In this document: in pieces, positions 9,835 to 18,514 of the stretch
Layout: each line of letters opens with the position of its first letter
Position numbering within the stretch: the first letter of the stretch is position 1
Assembly: GCF_011601315.1 (NCBI RefSeq)
Contig: NZ_JAAORA010000005.1
Span: 104,771 to 168,770, forward strand
Source of the DNA: Candidatus Chlorobium masyuteum
Lineage (GTDB): Bacteria > Bacteroidota > Chlorobiia > Chlorobiales > Chlorobiaceae
Direction: 5' to 3'
DNA length: 64,000 nucleotides
Notes under the pieces: model-generated
Seen by the model: only the letters and a program-made list of their open reading frames with translations
Database searches by the model: none
What the model was told of the DNA's origin: nothing
Program-made: the position numbers and the translations under genes

Positions 9835-10304
9835 AACAGAGAGGTGCCGTATTATTAACTTGTTATCGCTGTGGCGTATTAAGGTGAGTAATATCGGCTA
9901 TTTTTTTGAATAAAAACAACTATTTCATCTATTTGCGAAATAAATTTTACTCTATTACGCCACAATACGTCTTGATGCTCCTCTTTGATACTGCATTGCT
10001 ACAAGTCTCTCTTTCCAGTTAAAACACCATCTTTTCTTTATTAATTGCCCTATTATCACCTATTTTTACATCTGCATCTCTCTGTTTTATTTGATCTTCC
10101 CTCGCGAGCGATCCAATCCTGCTCATTGCTGACGCACAAACTCATCAACCGTCTCATCTTGAGTATTATAAAACGGTACTGTTCCCTTTTGATGAGAGGG
10201 GGGCTTTGGGTTTTTATACCTTTTTTTATGATTCAGCAGATCATTGGGTTATTTTTGACCGGTAACGCTGTGAGCTTCATGCAATCAAAACAGAACGGAT
10301 CCCT
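9835..10304 (+). other. Intergenic region, AT-rich, no gene seen
   Basis: 470 bases between the divergent regulator gene and a small plus-strand ORF. It is T/A-rich and contains a 127-codon frame at 10045 that has no family features and clashes with the small ORF at 10305. It probably holds promoters for both sides; I see no repeat or RNA structure that stands out. Confidence 0.4.
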
Positions 10305-10580
10305 ATGCAGAAACAGAAGAGGTATGAGGCACTGGTTGAGCAGATTGTTGAGAGGTGGGCCGAGGGGAAGCCGGCAAATCAAATGCCGGGATCAACCTCA
10401 ACAAAACCGTGCGGTTATTACCGGTTGACCAACTACCTGCTGGAGTATATGCTGCTCCATAACGCCTTCCCCGCCGGGGTTCATGCCATGCCGGAGGGAC
10501 GTGATCGCTTCAATCAGGTCGAGCCATCTTTTCCGGTGGACTTTGATTCCCTGATCGGAGATGCGGAATTTCCCCTTTGA
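10305..10580 (+). CDS. Small hypothetical protein
   Basis: A 91-residue frame with a possible ribosome site (GGATC) seven bases before the ATG. It has a charged N-terminal helix (KRYEALVEQIVERWAEGK), then YYRLTNYLLEYMLLHNAFP and an acidic tail. No signal peptide, membrane segment or known motif is visible. Codon use resembles the neighbours. It is convergent with the chaperone-like gene at 10737. I do not recognise it; it could be a lineage-specific protein. Confidence 0.5.
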   Translation: MQKQKRYEALVEQIVERWAEGKPANQMPGSTSTKPCGYYRLTNYLLEYMLLHNAFPAGVHAMPEGRDRFNQVEPSFPVDFDSLIGDAEFPL

Positions 10581-10736
10581 GGAGCTGACACTGTTTTTTT
10601 TTGCGCTCTCACTTTCTGTGCGGGTGAGCACCCGCTTCGTAAAGGGAAAGCACGAAAAGGAGTGCAATGAGCATCACCGACAGGATTGAAGCGTGCTTAT
10701 TGCTGTCTGGAGTAGTGGCCTATGGAGGCGTATGGT

Positions 10737-11558
10737 TCAGCGGAAAATCTTTTCAACCTTTTCTCCATCAATGGTGCCGGTTACAATAACGGTGTATCCG
10801 GTTGGAATACCGGCAACCGGAAGCAGTGTCTTTATGGTTCGGCTGGTTCCGGCAAGTACCGGCGTTCTGTTCAGGCCGCCTGAAGAAATGAGCCCTGCCG
10901 GTTTTTTTTTGTTATGCGGCCAGTCAAGGTCAACGGGGAGAGATTTCAGCCCCGGAAACGACCCTTTTTTCCAGATCGTATAGTCTCCGTCAAACCGGGT
11001 GTGCACATTTCCCCGGTTTTCAATTTCGATATTCAGGATTCCTGAGGTCCGGTCAAGTTTCAGGCTTTTTAACGTGGCAGCACGCCGCACAGCTCCGGAA
11101 TAGCCATAGATGCCTATGCCCTGGCGGAAGGTGACTTCTATTCCATCGCCGGATAGTGTCGGATAACTCTCTGTCAGATAGATGATTGCCCGGTGTTCAC
11201 CGGGTTTGGTCACCGCATGCGGTTTGACTGAAAAATGAACAAGAGCCTCTTTGCCCGCTTCAACGGTAATTTTTTCAGGAGTGACCACTATCCATTGATC
11301 AAGCGACTCTGCTTCAGTCGGCACTGTTTTCAGGTTGTTCTGTTCGTCAATTGTCCAGTTCCGGACTGTTGCGCTCAGGCTTATAGGGCTATCACTGTTG
11401 TTCTTTAGCTGTATGGATTCACTGATCGGTCCGGAACCCAGCTTCAGCTCAAACATCTTTGGAGATACAAACAAATTATAGATATGATCGGCATGGAGTG
11501 ACTGAGCGGAAAATGCGCCAGAGAGAAGAAGCAGGCAGATCGATACAATGTTTTTCAT
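10737..11558 (-). CDS. PapD-like periplasmic chaperone-type protein
   Basis: A 273-residue exported protein. A signal peptide (IVSICLLLLSGAFSAQSLHA) is followed by an immunoglobulin-like domain with the order seen in fimbrial chaperones: LFVSPKMFELKLG, the SIQLKNNSDSPISLSATV strand pair, WIVVTPEKITVEAG and HFSVKPHAVTKPGEHRAIIYLTES. A second Ig-like half follows (ILNIEIENRGNVHTRFDG). No usher gene is in the window, so a classic chaperone-usher pilus is not shown. It is the last gene of a three-gene minus-strand cluster whose other members are small exported proteins, possible clients. Confidence 0.72.
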   Translation of the reverse strand: MKNIVSICLLLLSGAFSAQSLHADHIYNLFVSPKMFELKLGSGPISESIQLKNNSDSPISLSATVRNWTIDEQNNLKTVPTEAESLDQWIVVTPEKITVEAGKEALVHFSVKPHAVTKPGEHRAIIYLTESYPTLSGDGIEVTFRQGIGIYGYSGAVRRAATLKSLKLDRTSGILNIEIENRGNVHTRFDGDYTIWKKGSFPGLKSLPVDLDWPHNKKKPAGLISSGGLNRTPVLAGTSRTIKTLLPVAGIPTGYTVIVTGTIDGEKVEKIFR

Positions 11559-11698
11559 AGGGGCACCGCTTCAGTGATTTGTTTTTTCCTCTGCTGACCT
11601 GTATACGTGTCGGCAACAGGAGTGAGGAAAAGAGCGTGATACGGGATGCTCAGACTTTCCGGAGCAGCGAAAAACCGATTGAGGATGAGGCGGGCCTG

Positions 11699-12226
11699 TT
11701 AAATATGAGCAAAAGAGATGATCGTTTTAATGACTCCGCTGTAAGCGCCCCTGCTGGTTGCAGCAACCGGATAGATGATGATATCCACGACTTCCGACAT
11801 TAACCAGTGCTTGTTGACATACGCCCTGGAGCGTATTCCTTTCGCTTCGATCCTGATTTTTACCGATGAGGATGGATCATCAATATTTGAAAAGACATCC
11901 GGTTTGCCGTTATTGCCGGTAACACTGTACTCTGTAGTGACTGCCGGCAGGTGATTGTCCGGCAGTTCCAGTTGCCATAACGGGTTTACCGTTCGAATGA
12001 CGTGGATCTCTTCGGGTCTGGTTTTGTTCATCTTCCTTTCATCTTTTCCCTGCACATCTTCAAGGCGCAGCGAGGCAAGCGTTATTTCATCGGGATTCAG
12101 AACATCTGCTTTGGCCCATAGATGCGTAGCTGTTAAACCCTGAAACAGGAAAAGGATGAGGGTGACAAGCAGCCGAAGCCTTACGGTATGGCGTTCTGCT
12201 GTGGGTATTATGCAGGATTTTTTCAT
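11699..12226 (-). CDS. Exported hypothetical protein
   Basis: A 175-residue protein (counted from the ATG at 12226) with a long n-region and a hydrophobic core LLVTLILFLFQGL ending near ATHLWAKA, a likely signal peptide. The mature part is polar and strand-rich (LWQLELPDNHLP, VKIRIEAKG, VVDIIIYPVAA), suggesting a secreted beta protein. A GTG at 12277 is an alternative start; no ribosome site favours either. It lies between a smaller exported protein and the PapD-like chaperone on the same strand, so a role at the cell surface is plausible. I do not recognise the family. Confidence 0.6.
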   Translation of the reverse strand: MKKSCIIPTAERHTVRLRLLVTLILFLFQGLTATHLWAKADVLNPDEITLASLRLEDVQGKDERKMNKTRPEEIHVIRTVNPLWQLELPDNHLPAVTTEYSVTGNNGKPDVFSNIDDPSSSVKIRIEAKGIRSRAYVNKHWLMSEVVDIIIYPVAATSRGAYSGVIKTIISFAHI

Positions 12227-12294
12227 GACAGGAATAATCAACTTGACTATTTTATTTTCCTCACCCTGCGGCTGCACAGGCCACTGATGGTCAT

Positions 12295-12558
12295 TCAGGG
12301 AGCCGGCACTGATGTAGTAGAGTCGGCAGGCGAAGGCATCGATTGTGACGTTGACGGGGGAGCGCTCTGCTTTATCGCCGTCTCTTTGCGGAGTTTGCTG
12401 AAGTACTGAATCAGGGATTCCGAGATGTTTACGGTAACTTTTGTCTGGACAGTGACGGAGTTTTCAGCAAAAACTTCCCCCATCCATGCCATGGAGGTGA
12501 TGGCGAGCAGAAAAAAAATAGTTCTCGCTATGAGTGCGGCTTTAGCAGAAAGCATCAT
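12295..12558 (-). CDS. Small exported hypothetical protein
   Basis: An 87-residue protein beginning MMLSAKAALIARTIFFLLAI, a clear signal peptide that probably ends at GEVFA. The mature region is about 55 residues: a short strand-rich part (SVTVQTKVTVNISESLIQYF) and a Pro/Ser/Thr-rich tail ending SVPAP. The frame is open to 12618, but the signal peptide supports the internal start. It is the first gene of the chaperone cluster. It may be a small surface subunit; no known family was recognised. Confidence 0.55.
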   Translation of the reverse strand: MMLSAKAALIARTIFFLLAITSMAWMGEVFAENSVTVQTKVTVNISESLIQYFSKLRKETAIKQSAPPSTSQSMPSPADSTTSVPAP

Positions 12559-12809
12559 ATCGGCATTTTCCGGGAAGTCGTCAGGGCCGCTATCCTCAAT
12601 CAGGATTTCCGGCCACATACTGTTTGTATTCTAAAGCTACTACAAAATTCATTACTACCAAAAGAGGTGAAGGGTGCCGCCACGCAGAAGAGGAGCTGAA
12701 ACGAACGCCCTGTAAGGGTTATGACAGCGCAGACTGGTAAGCATCTTTTCAATATTGTATTTTAGGGTATATCGTTATCCGTTCACCAAGAAACCCCGGA
12801 GATTATCCG

Positions 12810-13289
12810 ATGGAGAGAGCCTCTCTGCTGCAACGTCTGCACGCAATTCAACAACCGACCCTTCTTGATGGCGGCTACTGGCGGCTGGGCCATACGCTTT
12901 TCATTGTAACCGCAAAGGGGCTGATTACGGTGGATTGCCGGGTGTATGATCCAATCCTCGGTCCGATTGAGTACAGTGAAAAACATTGCAGCTTGATCGC
13001 CGGGATTGCTGCCGAATGTGACACGCTTCAGGATAACAGCGACCTTGATCCTGATGAGAAACTCTTTCTTTTCAACAAGGGCAAACCTGCGGTGCAGTAC
13101 TGGGCTTTTCAGCCGAAAGATGATGCTGCTCTTGATGAATACTCCTTTTCAAGTGAAAAATCCGAAATTGAGAGCGCCTTCATTAACCACTATCTCGGCG
13201 CTGAAATTGAAGCCTGGGATAGCATGGATGACAAATCACTGACTATGTGGGCTGGAAAAATTGAAAAACATGGCCGTACGGAAAGGTGA
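12810..13289 (+). CDS. Conserved-looking hypothetical protein
   Basis: A 159-residue soluble protein with a possible ribosome site (GGAG) upstream. It is rich in acidic residues in the second half (DNSDLDPDEKLFLF, FSSEKSEIESAFI) and has no signal peptide or membrane segment. It sits 60 bases before the hybrid histidine kinase on the same strand, so they may be co-transcribed unless the hairpin at 13349-13387 intervenes. Function not recognised. Confidence 0.6.
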   Translation: MERASLLQRLHAIQQPTLLDGGYWRLGHTLFIVTAKGLITVDCRVYDPILGPIEYSEKHCSLIAGIAAECDTLQDNSDLDPDEKLFLFNKGKPAVQYWAFQPKDDAALDEYSFSSEKSEIESAFINHYLGAEIEAWDSMDDKSLTMWAGKIEKHGRTER

Positions 13290-13348
13290 AGGGATTTATC
13301 ATGAAAAAGCTGAAAACTCTTCCTATTTTGCTTCAGTAGGGACTCAGG

Positions 13349-13387
13349 CAGATGCTCTTCAGATGGTCACATGCTGAAGAGCATCTG
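13349..13387 (+). other. Perfect 14 bp inverted repeat over the kinase start
   Basis: CAGATGCTCTTCAG (13349-13362) is repeated in reverse complement at 13374-13387 with an 11-base loop. It has no T-run, so it is not a standard terminator. It covers the first possible ATG (13352) of the histidine kinase gene. Confidence 0.75.
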
Positions 13388-16105
13388 TCGGTTCAGCCGG
13401 GATTTAACACGCCATTGAAATTTTCTATGCAGAACAGTACTCATAAGGGAGCGGAGAAGGAGCGCAATGCACAACAGCGCGAAAGCACACTCAATGCTGT
13501 TTTTGATGCCGTAGAGGAACCGGCGTTTATTATGGACCGGGAAGGGACCATTTTTGATGCCAATCAGGCTTTTGCCAGAGTATGTCATAAAGAGGTGCAT
13601 GCGTGCATTAACGTCAATGCGTATGATTTACTTCCGCCTGAACTGGCAGCCGCCCGGCGGATAAAAGTTGAGGAGGTGTTTCGTTCCGGGAGGCGCATGA
13701 TTTATGAAGATGAGCAGGAGGGCCATTGTTATCGAAATACGTTATACCCGATTGCCGGCCCTGATGGCAGGACGTCGCAGATCTATATTGTTGCGCAGGA
13801 GATAACCGATCTGAAGAGATCTGAAAGGGATGCGGAGACGATGCAGACTCTTTTTGGTGCGCTTAAAGAGGCGGTGCCCGGTGCCTTCTATATGCTTGAT
13901 GCCGAAGGGCATTATGCTGCATGGAATGCTTATCAGCGGGATGTTGTGGTCGGCAGACCGGACGCTGAAATGGTCTCTTTCATTGCTCTGGATACCATTC
14001 ATCCCGATGACCGCCCTAAGGTCGGAGAGAAAATGGCCAATATCATGAAGAGCGGTGTTGAGGAGAGCGATGAAGTGAGAGTTCTTATCCAGGGCGGTCC
14101 CCGGGTCAGATGGTTTCAGTTGTCCGGAAAGAGGATTTTTATCAAGGAGAAGCCTTTTCTTATCGGAGTCGGTACCGACATCACCGAGCACAAGATGAAG
14201 GAAGATGAAGCTCTACACAACAGCGAGGAGCGTTTCAGGAAACTGTTTGAAGAGCATTCCGCCGTCCAGCTGGTTTTTGATCCTCTTACAGGCAATATTA
14301 TTGATGCCAACCATGCAGCCACAGCTTTTTACGGGTGGTCAATTGATGAACTTTGCCGCATGCATATCCGGGAGCTCGATACGCTTCCTGAAGAGGAGTT
14401 GAAACGCCTTATGGAGCAGAACCGGTTGTCGGAAAAAAATCAGTTTGCTTTTCAACACCGCAGGGCGGATAGTTCCATTCGCGATGTCGAGGTGTTCAGC
14501 TCGAATATCCAGGTTGGTGGCAGGGAGCTGCTCTATGCTATCGTGCATGACGTAACCGAGCGAAAAGAGGCGGAGCGGGAGCTGCAAAAACTGAGCGTTG
14601 CCTTGCAGCAAAGTCATGCCATAGTGGTTATTACCGATCTGAAGGGAGATATTGAATATGTTAACCCGGCATTTACCATCTCCTCCGGTTACAGCCAGGA
14701 GGAGGTAATCGGCAAGAATCCCCGCATTCTTCAGTCCGGAACCATGCCGCAGCGGGTATATGAAGAGCTCTGGCAAACGATTCTTGCCGGCGGTGTGTGG
14801 AAAGGGGAGATGTACAACAGGCGCAAAAACGGAGAGTTTTACTGGGAGTCGGCTGTGATCTCGCCGGTTCTGGATGAAGAGGGTGTTGTCACCAATTTTG
14901 TGGCGATCAAGGAGGATATTACTGAAAAGAAAAAATTGTGGAGCGAGTTGATTGCGGCCAAAGAGCATGCGGAGGAGAGTGACCGGCTTAAAACCGCCTT
15001 TCTTGCCAATATCAGCCATGAAATACGCACCCCGATGAATGGAATTGTCGGACTTTCAGAGATCCTGAAAGATCCTGATCTGTCAAAAGAGGAGCAGTCG
15101 CTCTATATTGATCTCATTGACCAGAGCTGTCAGCGTCTGCTTTTTCTCATCAATGACATCATTGATATTTCCCGGATCGAAGCCGGCAAGACCAACGTGA
15201 AGATCGGCAGGACGCCGGTCAACACTACGCTCCGTGATCTCCATGCCTTTTTCAAGCCCCTTGCAGAGCAGAAAGGGTTGCGCTTGAGCTGTACCTCCGG
15301 GTTGTCAGACAGTGAAAGTGTGATTGAGACAGACAGCACCAAGCTTACGCAAATTCTGACGAACCTGTTGCAGAATGCCCTGAAATTCACCAAAGAGGGG
15401 CATATTGACTTTGGTTATGCCCTCAATAAAAATACGCTTGAGTTTTATATTGCTGATTCCGGTATCGGAATATCGCCTGACATGCAGACGAAGATTTTTG
15501 AACGGTTCCGCCAGGCGGACAACTCCCTGACCCGTAACTATGAGGGTGCAGGTCTCGGTCTGAGCATTTCGCAGGCATATATTGAGATGCTTGGAGGCCA
15601 CATCTCGGTCAAATCTATAGAAGGAAAAGGGAGCGAGTTTCTCTTCACCCTGCCATACAATCCTGCCGGTTTTGTGGAAACTGACGTTCAGCCTGTTGAA
15701 GTCAAACCCGACTATGGATCCTTGCCCGGGATGACCATTCTTATTGCTGAAGATGATGCCGTCAGTGGTATTCTGCTTGAGAAAACACTGCAATCCGAAA
15801 GCATAACGATCCTTTCCGCCGGCAACGGTCAGGATGCGGTGGAGCTTGTAAAAGCACATCCTGAGATCAGGCTTGTGCTTATGGATATCAAAATGCCGGT
15901 TATGAACGGTTTTGATGCGACCAGGCTGATCAAGCAGTTTCGGCCCGGGTTGCCGGTTATTATGCAGAGTGCCTTTACCTCAGAATCGGAGAGGGGAAAA
16001 GCGGAGGAGGCCGGGTGTAACTCCTTTATCACCAAGCCGGTGAACAAAGAGCGGCTGCTTGAAATGATTCATGCCGTGCTGAATCGTCAGCAGGATAAAC
16101 CATGA
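13352..16105 (+). CDS. PAS-domain hybrid sensor histidine kinase/response regulator
   Basis: A 917-residue cytosolic multi-sensor kinase with no membrane segment. Four PAS domains fill residues 45-530 (for example FIMDREGTIFDANQAF and TDLKGDIEYVNPAF). The HisKA phosphoacceptor His is near residue 556 (NISHEIRTPMNG), followed by the HATPase with N-box NLLQNALKFT and glycine boxes DSGIGI and GAGLGLS. A C-terminal receiver domain follows (ILIAEDD, phosphoacceptor Asp near 845 in LMDIKMP, Lys in ITKPV). All catalytic residues are present. The ATG at 13352 lies inside a 14 bp hairpin; an ATG at 13427 (MQNSTHKG) is the alternative. The output partner is not in the window. Confidence 0.93.
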   Translation: MLFRWSHAEEHLSVQPGFNTPLKFSMQNSTHKGAEKERNAQQRESTLNAVFDAVEEPAFIMDREGTIFDANQAFARVCHKEVHACINVNAYDLLPPELAAARRIKVEEVFRSGRRMIYEDEQEGHCYRNTLYPIAGPDGRTSQIYIVAQEITDLKRSERDAETMQTLFGALKEAVPGAFYMLDAEGHYAAWNAYQRDVVVGRPDAEMVSFIALDTIHPDDRPKVGEKMANIMKSGVEESDEVRVLIQGGPRVRWFQLSGKRIFIKEKPFLIGVGTDITEHKMKEDEALHNSEERFRKLFEEHSAVQLVFDPLTGNIIDANHAATAFYGWSIDELCRMHIRELDTLPEEELKRLMEQNRLSEKNQFAFQHRRADSSIRDVEVFSSNIQVGGRELLYAIVHDVTERKEAERELQKLSVALQQSHAIVVITDLKGDIEYVNPAFTISSGYSQEEVIGKNPRILQSGTMPQRVYEELWQTILAGGVWKGEMYNRRKNGEFYWESAVISPVLDEEGVVTNFVAIKEDITEKKKLWSELIAAKEHAEESDRLKTAFLANISHEIRTPMNGIVGLSEILKDPDLSKEEQSLYIDLIDQSCQRLLFLINDIIDISRIEAGKTNVKIGRTPVNTTLRDLHAFFKPLAEQKGLRLSCTSGLSDSESVIETDSTKLTQILTNLLQNALKFTKEGHIDFGYALNKNTLEFYIADSGIGISPDMQTKIFERFRQADNSLTRNYEGAGLGLSISQAYIEMLGGHISVKSIEGKGSEFLFTLPYNPAGFVETDVQPVEVKPDYGSLPGMTILIAEDDAVSGILLEKTLQSESITILSAGNGQDAVELVKAHPEIRLVLMDIKMPVMNGFDATRLIKQFRPGLPVIMQSAFTSESERGKAEEAGCNSFITKPVNKERLLEMIHAVLNRQQDKP

Positions 16106-16267
16106 GATTTTCTGAAGAACAACCTTTTGTTGAAAAGACCTTATTCCATGTTCCGGCATGCATATAAAACGAACGGTTCTTATCTTTCCTGTGTTTATGG
16201 AGAGGCGGCAAGTATTGGCTTGTAAAACGGAGTGCCATTGCCAACAGTTACTGATAAATCCAAAACC

Positions 16268-16711
16268 ATGACCCGGAAGACTCAAACCGTCAATCCCTAT
16301 TACTCCCGGAGTGATACTTCGAAACTGAATGTACCGGATGCCGAGTGGAAAGAACTGCTCTCCGGGGCACTCTTTGAGGTTGCGCGAAAAGGAGCTACCG
16401 AGCAGCCATTTACCGGAAAGTACTGGGATAATGAAGAGTGCGGAACCTACTTCTGCGCCATGTGCGGTAACACCCTTTTCCGCTCCGAGGCCAAGTTCTC
16501 CAGTTCATCCGGCTGGCCGAGTTTTTTAAAAACCGTGAGATCAAACAGTGTCCGGTATCGCAAAGAGAGTTCATTGGAGATGGAAATACTCTGTGGCCGG
16601 TGCGGCTCACACCTCGGTCACCTTTTCGATGACGGCCCCCCCCCCATGGGCCGCCGTTTTTCCGTAAACTCCATTGTACTTGAATTTGAAGCGGACTCTC
16701 TGCAACTATAA
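16268..16711 (+). CDS. msrB: MsrB-family methionine-R-sulfoxide reductase lacking the catalytic Cys
   Basis: A 147-residue MsrB domain. Both zinc Cys pairs are present (CAMC near residue 63, CGRC near residue 110), as are GWPSF and SHLGHLFDDGP. In the family the nucleophile is Cys in RYCxNS near the C-terminus. Here the motif reads RRFSVNS with codon TCC, so the nucleophile is Ser. Repair of oxidised Met by the usual sulfenic-acid route would not be expected. A run of ten C (16636-16645) lies just upstream and could slip. A GTG at 16232 is an alternative start. Confidence 0.88.
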   Translation: MTRKTQTVNPYYSRSDTSKLNVPDAEWKELLSGALFEVARKGATEQPFTGKYWDNEECGTYFCAMCGNTLFRSEAKFSSSSGWPSFLKTVRSNSVRYRKESSLEMEILCGRCGSHLGHLFDDGPPPMGRRFSVNSIVLEFEADSLQL

Positions 16712-16738
16712 AGAGCAGCCCTGAGCGCTCTTCTCTCC

Positions 16739-17092
16739 TCACTCCTTTGGCGGAAGCTCTTTTTTTACTGCCGCAATAAGTGCCTCAAGATCGCCGAGCC
16801 GGTCAATCTCATTTTTTGAGAGCAGAATCTCGAAACTGTCACTCTTTTTCAGAATGAGCGGGTATTCAAAGCTGCGACTATATTTTTTTTCAAATTCATC
16901 GCGGTGCAGGAACTCCACAGGAACACCGATCGAGATGCGGAACGCTCTCCACGCATCCTTCTCGGTAAACGGGCCATGGGTCAGTTTGCAGAGACTGCAA
17001 TCGTAGGTTTCGGGGTTGAGGATCTTATGGCCCAGATCGATCAGAGAGCTGAGCGGATTGCTGTCGGTATTGTAGACAAAGATGAGCGTCAT
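16739..17092 (-). CDS. Conserved hypothetical protein with a Cys-x-x-Cys motif
   Basis: A 117-residue cytosolic protein. The N-terminus MTLIFVYNTDSNPLSSLIDLGHKI and the CSLCKLTHG segment near residue 32 match a widespread uncharacterised bacterial family in which the two Cys are kept. There is no nucleotide-binding motif. It is convergent with msrB, only 27 bases apart. A redox or metal role is possible because of the Cys pair, but this is inference. Confidence 0.75.
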   Translation of the reverse strand: MTLIFVYNTDSNPLSSLIDLGHKILNPETYDCSLCKLTHGPFTEKDAWRAFRISIGVPVEFLHRDEFEKKYSRSFEYPLILKKSDSFEILLSKNEIDRLGDLEALIAAVKKELPPKE

Positions 17093-17201
17093 AAGGGTAG
17101 AGCTTTACCATCTGTTGGACCGGGAGTGGTGAAATTCCAGTGAGCTTTACAGTACATAAACACCCCTGCTTCTCAAGAGTTCCCTTGATGCCGCCCCCTT
17201 G

Positions 17202-17984
17202 TCAATCCAGCCTTCCTGCAGCCCTTTTGCGTGCCACTCTGTAGAGGTAGCCCCGGAGATCGTCTATTGCCGGTACGACGGCGAGCAGGACAAGGAGGAG
17301 TGCAAGGGGGACAGTCAGCGCATAGCCTATCGCCTTGAAGCCGAGAGCGCCAAAAAGTCCGCCCCCAAAGAAGGAGAGCGTCAGCGTCACAAGCACCCTC
17401 AGCCGGTCCCGGTCAGCCACAACATCCTCCTCTGCTTCAAGGGTGTGGCGGTTCCAGTAAAAGAGTTTGCCGAGTTCAATTCCCATATCGGTAATGATGC
17501 CGGTCAGGTGGGTGGTTCGAATCACCGCGTTCGAGAGTTTGGTGATGACGGCATTCTGCAGCCCCATCATGAAGCAGAGCAGCATCACCGTAACCGGTAC
17601 AAATACGCCGTTGATTGTGGAGAGCTGAGCGCCAAGCAGGCCGAAGGAGAGCAGGAGAAGCGCTTCAAGCAGGAGTGGAAAAGCAAACTCGCTGTGCAGG
17701 TGCCGCCGCCGCGCAAAGTTGACCATGACGGCTGTTGTTGCCGCACCGGCGAGAAAGGAGGATACGCCGCCGAAAGCACCGAGCGCAAGATCACGGTTGC
17801 CGAGAACAATGTTGTCGGCCATTGATGAGACCATGCCGGTCATGTGCGAGGTGTAGAGCTTCACGGCCAGATAGGCACCGGCATTGGTTGCTCCGGCCAC
17901 AAAGGCGAGCGCGAAGCCGAGATGACGGTTTGTTTCCGTCGAACGTTTGCGCCCCGACAGGCGTCTGGCATACTTTATAGGCAT
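17202..17984 (-). CDS. YoaK/DUF1275-family membrane protein
   Basis: A 260-residue inner-membrane protein with about six hydrophobic segments. Family hallmarks are GFALAFVAGATNAGAYLAV, TSHMTGMVS near residue 45 and the GLQNAVITKLSNAVIRTTHL segment, followed by TGIITDMGIELG. The biochemical role of this family is unknown. The N-terminus is strongly basic, consistent with a cytoplasmic start. It stands alone. Confidence 0.88.
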   Translation of the reverse strand: MPIKYARRLSGRKRSTETNRHLGFALAFVAGATNAGAYLAVKLYTSHMTGMVSSMADNIVLGNRDLALGAFGGVSSFLAGAATTAVMVNFARRRHLHSEFAFPLLLEALLLLSFGLLGAQLSTINGVFVPVTVMLLCFMMGLQNAVITKLSNAVIRTTHLTGIITDMGIELGKLFYWNRHTLEAEEDVVADRDRLRVLVTLTLSFFGGGLFGALGFKAIGYALTVPLALLLVLLAVVPAIDDLRGYLYRVARKRAAGRLD

Positions 17985-18514
17985 AGAGAGGAGCGGGTCA
18001 GGTTTCGTTTCACGGGGGTGTCTTTCGGCAGCTTCGTCCGAATGAGTATAATTAAAAAATGAGTGTTTCTCATAATTTGCGCCGATGAGCAGCTCTTTAC
18101 TTCTGCGTTCTCATGCTTTCAGCTATCCTCTTTTTGTTTTATCCGGCCATGCAGTGCTCTGCGTTCCTCTCAACGCAAGTGACCGCTCGATTTGGCTGAT
18201 TACATCTTGTTTGCTCCCTGTTTCGCCATTACTGCTCTTTTGTTGTATCTGGTGCCGGTTTAAAAACCGGAAAACGGGCAATTACGTGAAAATCGTAAAC
18301 GTTATACCCGCAACGGTATAACGGAAGCCGTAAAAGATTATGTATGGTCACATGCTGAACCTTTTGATGGTCGTTTCAGGTTACGGTGCCGTTTTGCTAT
18401 GAGCTGCCGGAGGCTGATCAGACGGCCAAAGAGTCAGGGAACCGGATGCGGAGTTTCAGGGTTGTTAGAAGTGGCCGATGGCAGTTCTTTTCCCATGAGA
18501 TCAGATCATAATTG
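17985..18514 (+). other. Intergenic region with a short inverted repeat
   Basis: 530 bases between a minus-strand membrane protein gene and the phosphotransacylase gene. A 9 bp inverted repeat, CGTTATACC / GGTATAACG (18300-18323, 6-base loop), is the only structure that stands out; it has no T-run and might be an operator. A 78-codon frame at 18085 has no support. Confidence 0.4.

Noticed and set aside
10045..10428. 127-codon plus-strand ORF
   Set aside because: Overlaps the better small ORF at 10305 in another frame and has low-complexity hydrophobic content.
18085..18321. 78-codon plus-strand ORF with hydrophobic content
   Set aside because: Irregular Cys/Ser-rich composition, no ribosome site, no similarity to a known small membrane protein.
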